A stretch of 11,599 nt of DNA from contig NZ_FR892816.1 in NCBI RefSeq assembly GCF_000434895.1, positions 34,982 to 46,580 of the forward strand. The letters are read 5' to 3'. Below the pieces are notes generated by a model, which was not told the origin of the DNA, ran no database searches, and saw only the letters and a program-made list of their open reading frames with translations. Every line of letters starts with the position of its first letter. Within the stretch, counting starts at the first letter, position 1. Positions 5,527-11,599 of the stretch are shown one piece after another. The position numbers and the translations under genes are program-made. This DNA is from Phascolarctobacterium succinatutens CAG:287 (GTDB lineage Bacteria > Bacillota > Negativicutes > Acidaminococcales > Acidaminococcaceae).

Positions 5527-6442
5527 CAGCTTTTTTAACGAAATATACGGCACCTATTTTAATGTTGTGAGCAGTATTCTGCGGCAGGCACAGGAAAAGC
5601 AGCTGACGAAGGACAGCTTGGAGCTGTTGGTGCGGGAGCAGGCCTTTGCTGACAGCTGCCTGACCATTCCCAAGGCACTGCAGGACGGAAGCTGGCCGCT
5701 GCTGCAGAAGGATATGACTACGCCGCTGCGGCATGCACCGGCGATGCCGTTGACAACATTGCAGCGTCGCTGGCTGAAAAGCCTGCTGACGGATAAGCGG
5801 ATACAGCTTTTTGATGTAGATTGCAGCGGGCTGGAGGATGTGGAGCCGCTGTTCAGTGAGGAACAGTTTGTGTATTTCGACCGTTACAGCGATGGTGATA
5901 ATTATGATGCTCCGCAGTACAAACAGCATTTTCGCTTGCTGCTGCAGGCGATAACGGAAAAGCGCAGGGTGGAAATCAGCTTTATCAGCGGCAAAAACGA
6001 AAGCGTGCGGAAGGAATATCTGCCGCTGCAGCTGGAATATTCGGCGAAGGATGACAAGTTCCGCCTGAAGGCGGTGTGCGAGCGCCATCTGCATTACGTT
6101 AATGTGGGGCGTATCAAAAGCTGCAAAATGCTGGAGCAGACGGAAGAAGAAGCCTGTATGCTGCTGGAACCGGAGCGCTGTGCGGTTACAGTCCTGCTGA
6201 CGGATGAACGCAATGCTCTGGAGCGGGCGATGCTGCATTTTTCGCATTTGGAAAAGATAACGGAGCGCTTGGATGAAAAGCATTACAGGCTGCAGCTGAT
6301 GTATAACAAAAGTGATGAAACGGAAATGGTTATCCGTATTTTATCCTTCGGACCGTTGCTGCGGGTGCGGGAGCCGGCAGGCTTTATTGAGCTGCTGCGC
6401 CACAGGCTGCGTAAGCAGCTGGCGCTGCAGGCGAAGGAGTAA
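5513..6442 (+). CDS. WYL-domain protein (second of a pair)
   Basis: This encodes 309 residues. The start at 5513 is set by AGGAGGTG 7 nt upstream, inside the end of the preceding gene; an in-frame ATG at 5462 has no such site. Residues 1-60 are helical. At ~75-130 there is a short helical linker (TTLQRRWLKSLLTDKRIQLF). A WYL domain covers ~137-206: FRLLLQAITEKRRVEISFIS, then EYLPLQLEYSAKDDKFRLKA, then a YVNVGRIKSCKML end. Its ligand strand reads FRLKAV where WYLVAY is usual, so the signature is degenerate. Residues ~222-305 form a WCX-like C-terminus ending in GPLLRVREPAGFIELLRHRL. No obvious helix-turn-helix is present, so it may act as a partner of the upstream protein, as in paired systems such as PafB/PafC (analogy only). 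The gene is followed by a terminator at 6491. Confidence 0.8.
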   Translation: MAKNDSFFNEIYGTYFNVVSSILRQAQEKQLTKDSLELLVREQAFADSCLTIPKALQDGSWPLLQKDMTTPLRHAPAMPLTTLQRRWLKSLLTDKRIQLFDVDCSGLEDVEPLFSEEQFVYFDRYSDGDNYDAPQYKQHFRLLLQAITEKRRVEISFISGKNESVRKEYLPLQLEYSAKDDKFRLKAVCERHLHYVNVGRIKSCKMLEQTEEEACMLLEPERCAVTVLLTDERNALERAMLHFSHLEKITERLDEKHYRLQLMYNKSDETEMVIRILSFGPLLRVREPAGFIELLRHRLRKQLALQAKE

Positions 6443-6490
6443 GGGTAAAAATATAATCTACCGCTTTAATGCCGAAGCCTTATTATAAAC

Positions 6491-6533
6491 CACCGGACCT
6501 GTGAAATTTCTGCAGGTTCGGTGTATTTTTTTT
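6491..6533 (+). terminator. Rho-independent terminator of the WYL operon
   Basis: An 11-bp stem (6491-6501 with 6513-6523, one G-U pair) with an 11-nt loop is followed by eight T (6526-6533). It separates the WYL pair from the hydrogenase operon. Confidence 0.9.
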
Positions 6534-6555
6534 GCCTGCTTAACAGTAATTTGCT

Positions 6556-6583
6556 TTTACGCAATCAACAAATGTGTTATAAT
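6556..6583 (+). promoter_or_regulatory. Promoter of the hyf operon
   Basis: A perfect TATAAT -10 (6578-6583) with an extended TG (TGTTATAAT, 6575-6583) has a 4-of-6 -35, TTTACG (6556-6561), at 16 bp. The start is predicted near 6590, about 50 nt before hyfB. A small dyad AACA-N4-TGTT (6567-6578) overlaps the spacer, but it is too short to call an operator. Confidence 0.65.
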
Positions 6584-6639
6584 TAACGATACATGTCATT
6601 TTTGTGAAGAAGTTGAAATTTTTATGTGTAGGTGATGAA

Positions 6640-8613
6640 ATGGAAATGTTTTTAGTGGCTGTTGGCTTCTATGGCATCGGCGTATTAACCATGCTGCTTC
6701 CCCACGGCATGCAGCGTGCTGCACACTGGCTTGCTAACAGCGCTGCCCTTTTTGGCAGCGCTGTCTGCTCTTATGCGGCAGGCCTGCTGCTTTTCGGCGG
6801 CGTGAGCCCCGCACCCCTGACCTGGGGCTCGTATTCTTTAGGCTGCGATGGCTGGAGCGCAGTCTTTCTGCTTTTGACCGGTATCGCCGGTGTTGTTACC
6901 AGCCTGTACGCGCTCGGTTATGCGCGTAGCTATGAGGGCAGCCGTCTGCGCCTTTTGGGCGGCATGTGGTGCTTGTTCATCATGTCTATGGTACTGGTGC
7001 TGCTGGCCGGCGATGCCTTCAGTTTCCTGCTTTTCTGGGAGATTATGGCCGTAGCCTCCTTTATGCTGGTTAACCATGAATCCGAAAAGCGTGCTACCTG
7101 GAATGCTGCCTATCAGTATCTGGTTATGACCAGCGTCGGTACGGCGGCGATTATGATTGCCTTTTTGCTGACAGGCTCGGCCAGCGAGGGCTTCAGCTTT
7201 GCTGCTATGGCCAAGAATACGCTGGAGGGCAGCTGGCAGCATCTTGTTTTTGGTTGTGCCTTTGCCGGCTTTGCTTTGAAAGCCGGTCTGGTGCCGCTGC
7301 ATGTTTGGCTGCCTAAGGCGCATCCGGCAGCACCCAGTCACGTTTCCGCGCTGATGAGCGGTGTTATGCTGAAGATTGCTCTCTACGGCTTCGGTCGTTT
7401 TATGTTCAGCTTTTTGCCTGCCTGGAATTACTGGTGGTGCGTTGTTGTACTGATGGCAGGCGTAGTATCCGCATTTTTGGGCGTACTCTATGCTCAGATG
7501 GAAACGGATATCAAGCGCGTGCTTGCTTACTCTTCCGTGGAAAATATGGGCGTAATTTTTGCTGCCTTCGGCTGCGGTATGCTGATGAAGGCTTCCGGCA
7601 GCAGCTTTTATATGCTTGGCTTTGTGGCAGCGTTGGTACATGCCTTTAACCACAGCATTATGAAGGTGCTGATGTTTATGTGTGCCGGCAGCATTATGCA
7701 CGGCACCGGCAGCAAAAACCTGGAGCTGTTCGGCGGCCTCGCACGCAAAATGCCGTATACCGCTGTCTTTGCTTTCGTCGGCTCGCTGGCGCTTGCCGCT
7801 ATTCCGCTGACGAACGGCTTTACCGGGGAATGGCTGGTGCTGCAGAGCTTTATCAGCCTGGGCACAAGCTGCGCCGGTCAGGATATCCGCCTGTGGACTG
7901 CGGTATCCTTTATTCTGCTGGGCTTTACCGGAGCACTGGCTCTCGGCTGCTTTGTACGCTTCTTCGGCATCACCTTCCTGGGCCGTGCTCGCAGTGAAAT
8001 TGTGGAGCATGCGCACGAATCCGATAAATTTATGCTCGCTGCTATGGGCGTTGCATCTGTTTTAGTTGTCGCTTGCGGTCTTTATCCGCTGCCGGTAGTA
8101 CGCGCAGCGCTGTTGGCGCTGGGCATGCCTGTCGCACTTGATGCCTTCGGCATGAATCTGGCGTGGGCCGGCGTTGGTACTGCTGTCTGCTACAAGCCGC
8201 TGCTGCTGCTGGCTTTGCTGCTGGTGCTGGGTGCAGTGCTGTGGCTGGCTGTTAAGGACTGCTTTGTTGTGGAGGATGTTACCTGGAACTGCGGTACCTA
8301 TCCGACGCAGCGTCAGCAGTATTCCGCAACCGGCTTCAGTAAGCCTGTACGCCGTGCGTTCGATTATCTGCTGAAGCCAAAACGTCAGGTAACCTACATG
8401 CGCAAGGAGCATGCTTACTTCGGCCGTCAGCTTTCCTACAAGCTGGAAATTCCCGATATGATTACGGAAAAGCTTTATCAGCCGCTGCAGAAGCATTTTG
8501 TAAGTATTTCTAATTTCCTGCGCCGTTTGCAGCAGGGCAGTGTGCGTTTATATGTTGCCTATGTTATGGTGGCAATGATGTTGGTACTGGTATGGGGGGC
8601 GCTTTATAAATGA
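6640..8613 (+). CDS. hyfB: Hydrogenase-4 subunit B-like antiporter subunit
   Basis: This is a membrane subunit of a group 4 [NiFe]-hydrogenase, homologous to the NuoL/M/N and Mrp antiporter subunits that move protons or Na+. It is 657 residues from the ATG at 6640, which has AGGTGA about 5 nt upstream; an in-frame GTG at 6604 lacks a ribosome binding site. It has at least 14 hydrophobic helices. Diagnostic motifs are LLFWEIM with E134, GFALKAGLVPLHVWLPKAHP with K214, MLKIALYG with K245, TDIKRVLAYSSVENMG (289-304), HAFNHSIMKVLMF (334-346) and LTNGFTGEWL (390-399). After the antiporter core comes a hydrophilic segment (~548-630) and a last membrane helix (~636-654), as in HyfB/HycC proteins. 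It overlaps hyfC by ATGA and has a strong promoter at 6556. It could equally be named hycC-like, and ion specificity cannot be read from the sequence. Confidence 0.92.
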   Translation: MEMFLVAVGFYGIGVLTMLLPHGMQRAAHWLANSAALFGSAVCSYAAGLLLFGGVSPAPLTWGSYSLGCDGWSAVFLLLTGIAGVVTSLYALGYARSYEGSRLRLLGGMWCLFIMSMVLVLLAGDAFSFLLFWEIMAVASFMLVNHESEKRATWNAAYQYLVMTSVGTAAIMIAFLLTGSASEGFSFAAMAKNTLEGSWQHLVFGCAFAGFALKAGLVPLHVWLPKAHPAAPSHVSALMSGVMLKIALYGFGRFMFSFLPAWNYWWCVVVLMAGVVSAFLGVLYAQMETDIKRVLAYSSVENMGVIFAAFGCGMLMKASGSSFYMLGFVAALVHAFNHSIMKVLMFMCAGSIMHGTGSKNLELFGGLARKMPYTAVFAFVGSLALAAIPLTNGFTGEWLVLQSFISLGTSCAGQDIRLWTAVSFILLGFTGALALGCFVRFFGITFLGRARSEIVEHAHESDKFMLAAMGVASVLVVACGLYPLPVVRAALLALGMPVALDAFGMNLAWAGVGTAVCYKPLLLLALLLVLGAVLWLAVKDCFVVEDVTWNCGTYPTQRQQYSATGFSKPVRRAFDYLLKPKRQVTYMRKEHAYFGRQLSYKLEIPDMITEKLYQPLQKHFVSISNFLRRLQQGSVRLYVAYVMVAMMLVLVWGALYK

Positions 8614-9500
8614 TTTTAGAGAATGAATTATTACAGCTGGCCCTCGGTATGGCGCAGGCAGTTTTACTGCTTTTGTGCGCTCCGCTGGTAACCGGCATTG
8701 TTAAAAAGGTAAAGGCCTGGATGCAGAACCGTATCGGCAGCAGCATCTGGCAGGAATATTACGATATCCGCAAATGGTGGGGCAAGCCAACTATGCTTAC
8801 TCCTTATACCAGCATCACCTTCCGTCTGGCACCTTGCGTATATTTTCTGACGACCTTTGCGGCAGCTTGCATGCTACCGGGCTTCTTAGGCGGTCAGGCC
8901 GGCTTCGGCGACGTTTTTGTATTTGTTTATCTGCTGGCCTTGGGACGCTTCTTTATGGCAGTTTCCTCGATGGATGCAGCCACCGCCTTCGGCGGTATGG
9001 GCGGCAGCCGTGAGGTTTATGTGGCAGCCTTCGTTGAGCCTGTTGTGATGCTGGCCGTGCTGTCTAACGTACTGCACACCAACAGCACTTCGCTGGCAGG
9101 CATGAGCCTGCGTACGGATGAGGTCAACCTGACGGTAGCAGGCGTGCTGACCTGCATTGCCTTCTTCCTTGTATTGCTTGCAGAAAACAGCCGTATCCCG
9201 GTTGATAACCCTGATACGCATCTGGAGCTGACGATGATCCATGAATGTATGACACTGGAATATTCCGGCCGCCTGCTGGCGCTCATCCATTGGGCAAGCC
9301 AGCTTAAGCTGCTGGTATTCTTAGTGCTCTTCGCTATGCTGTATCTGCCGCTGGATTTGCCGGTTGTATTTAAGGTGCTTATCGGTGCGGTGGCTGTAGG
9401 TGTGGTTGAAACCTTGAACAATAAGATGCGCCTTTTCAAGGTGCGTGTATATCTGGCGGCAGCGGGCCTGATGCTGCTGCTGGCAGTAGTGGCACAGTAA
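8610..9500 (+). CDS. hyfC: Hydrogenase-4 subunit C-like (NuoH-type) membrane subunit
   Basis: This is a homologue of NuoH/HycD, the membrane anchor that links the catalytic [NiFe] module to the ion-translocating subunits. It is 296 residues and starts inside the hyfB stop (ATGA overlap), indicating translational coupling. About eight membrane helices are visible. Signature regions are PLVTGIVKKVKAWMQNRIGS (25-44) with WQEYYDIRKWWGKP (47-60) after it, FGGMGGSREVYVAAFVEP (127-144), ENSRIPVDNPDTHLELTMIH (192-211) with E192 and R195, and TLEYSGRLLAL (215-225). These acidic loop residues correspond to the proton-input region of NuoH. It is followed 10 nt later by hyfE. Confidence 0.92.
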   Translation: MILENELLQLALGMAQAVLLLLCAPLVTGIVKKVKAWMQNRIGSSIWQEYYDIRKWWGKPTMLTPYTSITFRLAPCVYFLTTFAAACMLPGFLGGQAGFGDVFVFVYLLALGRFFMAVSSMDAATAFGGMGGSREVYVAAFVEPVVMLAVLSNVLHTNSTSLAGMSLRTDEVNLTVAGVLTCIAFFLVLLAENSRIPVDNPDTHLELTMIHECMTLEYSGRLLALIHWASQLKLLVFLVLFAMLYLPLDLPVVFKVLIGAVAVGVVETLNNKMRLFKVRVYLAAAGLMLLLAVVAQ

Positions 9501-9510
9501 GGAGGTAACG

Positions 9511-10140
9511 ATGGAATATTTGGTTGTAAGTTTAATGTTTATCGTTTTCCTGCAGACGCGCTTTGTGGAGCTGCGCCGTGCAACTCTGTGTCTGGCGCTG
9601 CAATCTGCCTTGATTGCTGCAGCCTGCCTTGTCGTAGGTATGAGCCATGGCAGCGGTTTGCATGCCTGGCTGCCTGGTGTGCTGACGATTGCCGTTAAGG
9701 TGCTCTTTATTCCTTACGCTATTTTGCGCGTGGTGAATCAGCTGCGCGATGAGCGTGAAATTGTCAGCGATATCAATGTAAATTATTCTACTGCCTTTGC
9801 AGCCTGCAGTCTGGCACTCGGCTACATGGTAATTGACGGTCTGCTGCCGCAGGCAGAGGGACGCGATATTCTGGCGACCTCTATGTTTATGATTATGACA
9901 GGCCTCGCGCTGATTGTTATGCGTAGCCGTGCCATTATGCAGATGATTGGCCTGATTACCTTGGAAAACGGCATTTATCTGCTCGGTCTGATTATGACCG
10001 AAGGCTTGCCGCTGATTATCGAGCTGGGCATTTTCCTTGATGTGCTGATTGCTGTTGTTATTCTTGTTATTTTAACCTCGCGTCTGCGTCTGTCGTTTAA
10101 AACTACGGATACAAATGTGCTGGACAAGCTGAAAGGGTAG
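9511..10140 (+). CDS. hyfE: Hydrogenase-4 subunit E-like membrane subunit
   Basis: This encodes 209 residues, the usual HyfE length. A very good ribosome binding site (AAGGAGGT) lies 6 nt before the ATG. It has about six hydrophobic helices; the second half is related to NuoK/MrpC, with LITLENGIYLLGL (149-160, E152) and LIIELGIFLDVLIAVVIL (168-185, E171 and D177), the buried acids of that family. A conserved cytoplasmic segment, LRDEREIVSDINVNYSTAF (78-96), is typical of HyfE. It lies between hyfC and hyfF, where it should form part of the membrane arm. The stop lies 8 nt before the hyfF start. HyfD, which separates hyfC and hyfE in E. coli, is absent. Confidence 0.88.
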   Translation: MEYLVVSLMFIVFLQTRFVELRRATLCLALQSALIAAACLVVGMSHGSGLHAWLPGVLTIAVKVLFIPYAILRVVNQLRDEREIVSDINVNYSTAFAACSLALGYMVIDGLLPQAEGRDILATSMFMIMTGLALIVMRSRAIMQMIGLITLENGIYLLGLIMTEGLPLIIELGIFLDVLIAVVILVILTSRLRLSFKTTDTNVLDKLKG

Positions 10141-10148
10141 GGGATGTA

Positions 10149-11599
10149 ATGTTAACATATATTTTGATACTGTTATGCCTGCCACCCTTGTGCGCGGTGC
10201 TGGCACTGGCTGCTGGCTTCGGCAATAATATCCTGCATTGGCTGCACCGCCTGACGGCAACTGCGGTAGGCGTGTGCGTGGCGCTGATGGCAAAGTCCTT
10301 TAATCCTGCTGTGCCCTATGTTGATGATTATTTTTACATTGATGCGCTGAATATGTGGGTAATCATTATCATTACCACACTTTATCTGGCAGCAACCTGG
10401 ACTGCGCGTAATTATCTTACGCGTGAGGAGCGCTGCGGCGTGCTCAAGGGCGAGCAGCTGCAGACCGGCCGTTACTTTGCGCTGATGCAGCTTTTCTGCT
10501 GGACAATGTTTATCGTACTGCTGGTAAAAAATCTGGGCCTGATGTGGGTTGCCATCGAAGCGACTACCTTAATCAGTGCGCTGCTCATTTCCTTTAAATT
10601 TACCCGCGCTGCTTTGGAAGCAACGTGGAAATATATTATGGTTTGTACCGTTGGCATTTGCTTGGCACTTTTGGGTACACTGGTGCTGTATTATGCGCAG
10701 CTTGATGCTTTGGGCGGCGAAAAGGCGCTCAGCTGGCTGTATCTGCATGAGCATGCCAACAGCCTGAACCCGGCGATGACCAAGCTGGCACTGCTGTTTA
10801 TCGTTATTGGCTACGGTACCAAGGCAGGCATGGCGCCGATGCATACCTGGCTGCCTGATGCCTATGCCGAGGCTCCGTCACTGACCAGCGGTATGCTGAG
10901 CGGTGCGCTCTGCAGCTGTGCTATTTATGTATTGCTGCGTAATCTGGTTATCCTGCTGCCGACAGCAGGCGCTGCGATGATGAGCAGCATGCTGCTGTTC
11001 TTTGCTGTGCTGACTGTGGCGATTGCCGTGCCGTTCGTTGTTGTACAGCGCGACGTTAAGCGTATTCTGGCGTATTCCTCTATGGAAAACATCGGCATTA
11101 TGGTTGCCGGTATCGGCGTCTTTTCCGCTTTTTCCCTGAAGGCTGTGATGCTGCATATGTACAGTCATGCGATGATTAAGTTTGTTCTGTTCTATATTGC
11201 CGGTACGATTATTCAGGAATATCAGACTCGTAATATGATGCGTATTCACGGTATGATTAAGGATGTACCGCATACCGCAACCTTCTGGCTTACCGGTATG
11301 CTGGGTATTTTGGGCCTGCCGCCGATGGGACTTTTCTTCAGTAAGTTTTACATTATGGCGTCTATGTTCCGTGAGGGACATTGGGTAGCAGGCAGTCTGC
11401 TGATTATCCTGCTGGCCGGTGTGCTGATTGGTATTTTGTACCACGGCATGCGTATGCTGTGCGATAAATCGAAGCGTCAGCCCTTGGGCGATTTGCTGGG
11501 CGCGACCGACGTGCCTGTGCTGGCAGCGCTGCTGCTTTTGACCTGCGTAGTGGGCGCAGGCTTTGAAAATATTCCCTGGCTCAACAATCTGCTGAACCA
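10149..11599 (+). CDS. hyfF: Hydrogenase-4 subunit F-like antiporter subunit, 3' end cut off
   Basis: The frame is open from the ATG at 10149 to the window end, 483 codons with no stop. HyfF proteins are roughly 480-530 residues, so little is missing. AGGGG lies about 6 nt upstream; an ATG at 10144 is followed directly by TAA and is not the start. This is a second antiporter-type subunit of the membrane arm. Motifs are LMWVAIEATTL with E137, GYGTKAGMAPMHTWLPDAYA with K225 followed by EAPSLTSGMLSG, QRDVKRILAYSSMENIG (300-316), HMYSHAMIKFVLFYIAGT (336-353) and LGLPPMGLFFSKF (388-400). The acidic-lysine pair and H-K residues are those used for ion transfer in complex I antiporter subunits. The catalytic hydrogenase subunits probably follow beyond the edge. 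Confidence 0.92.
   Translation, partial: MLTYILILLCLPPLCAVLALAAGFGNNILHWLHRLTATAVGVCVALMAKSFNPAVPYVDDYFYIDALNMWVIIIITTLYLAATWTARNYLTREERCGVLKGEQLQTGRYFALMQLFCWTMFIVLLVKNLGLMWVAIEATTLISALLISFKFTRAALEATWKYIMVCTVGICLALLGTLVLYYAQLDALGGEKALSWLYLHEHANSLNPAMTKLALLFIVIGYGTKAGMAPMHTWLPDAYAEAPSLTSGMLSGALCSCAIYVLLRNLVILLPTAGAAMMSSMLLFFAVLTVAIAVPFVVVQRDVKRILAYSSMENIGIMVAGIGVFSAFSLKAVMLHMYSHAMIKFVLFYIAGTIIQEYQTRNMMRIHGMIKDVPHTATFWLTGMLGILGLPPMGLFFSKFYIMASMFREGHWVAGSLLIILLAGVLIGILYHGMRMLCDKSKRQPLGDLLGATDVPVLAALLLLTCVVGAGFENIPWLNNLLN

Noticed and set aside
5426..6283. 285-codon minus-strand ORF opposite the second WYL gene
   Set aside because: It is a shadow frame produced by the leucine/glutamine-rich codons of the WYL gene and has no independent support.
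6567..6578. AACA-N4-TGTT dyad in the hyf promoter as an FNR/Rex-type site
   Set aside because: The half-sites are only four bases and do not match the FNR or Rex consensus, so chance is the better explanation.
6838..8016. 392-codon minus-strand ORF opposite hyfB
   Set aside because: It has a shadow composition (rich in His, Gln and Ala) and no ribosome binding site; hyfB with all its conserved motifs occupies the other strand.
1..11599. CRISPR array, tRNA, rRNA, insertion sequence or phage genes
   Set aside because: No regularly spaced repeats, tRNA-like cloverleaf, transposase motif or phage structural protein was seen on either strand.

Overview
The window looks like a piece of a Negativicutes (Gram-negative Firmicutes) chromosome, possibly Acidaminococcaceae/Phascolarctobacterium-like. 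This is an inference from a glmS ribozyme combined with strong Shine-Dalgarno sites, the style of the proteins and a group 4 hydrogenase operon; no taxonomic marker gene is present. Bases 1 to about 1970 are clearly AT-richer than the rest and look like an accessory segment. From glmS onward the base composition and codon use are uniform.

Layout. (1) 1-521, minus strand: a partial gene for an EcsC-like protein. (2) 747-1274, plus strand: a divergent gene for a 175-residue protein with a C-terminal helix-turn-helix-like domain, ended by a long perfect hairpin. (3) About 1385-1730: a compact convergent two-promoter locus that I read as a type I toxin-antitoxin module. It encodes a 35-residue membrane peptide with a GxxxGxxxG glycine zipper. 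A near-consensus promoter on the opposite strand drives a short antisense RNA. The two transcripts meet at a bidirectional terminator, and their 5' ends share an inverted repeat. (4) 1909-4207: glmS, with a strong promoter, a palindrome over its -35 box, a structured leader, a glmS ribozyme and a rho-independent terminator. (5) 4211-6533: a two-gene operon of overlapping WYL-domain regulators with its own promoter and terminator. (6) 6556 to the window end: the start of a Hyf-type (group 4) membrane-bound [NiFe]-hydrogenase operon, with hyfB, hyfC, hyfE and a hyfF that runs off the end.

How the parts work together. GlmS makes glucosamine-6-phosphate for cell-wall and LPS synthesis, and the ribozyme senses that product and cleaves the mRNA. 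HyfB, HyfC, HyfE and HyfF are membrane subunits (two antiporter-like, one NuoH-like, one HyfE/NuoK-like) that should couple H2 metabolism to ion translocation. The catalytic large and small subunits and the Fe-S subunits are expected just beyond the right edge. No HyfD-like third antiporter subunit lies between hyfC and hyfE. The WYL pair sits directly upstream of the hydrogenase operon but has its own terminator, so a regulatory link is only a guess.

The most interesting part is the small convergent locus at about 1385-1730, followed by the palindrome over the glmS -35 box.
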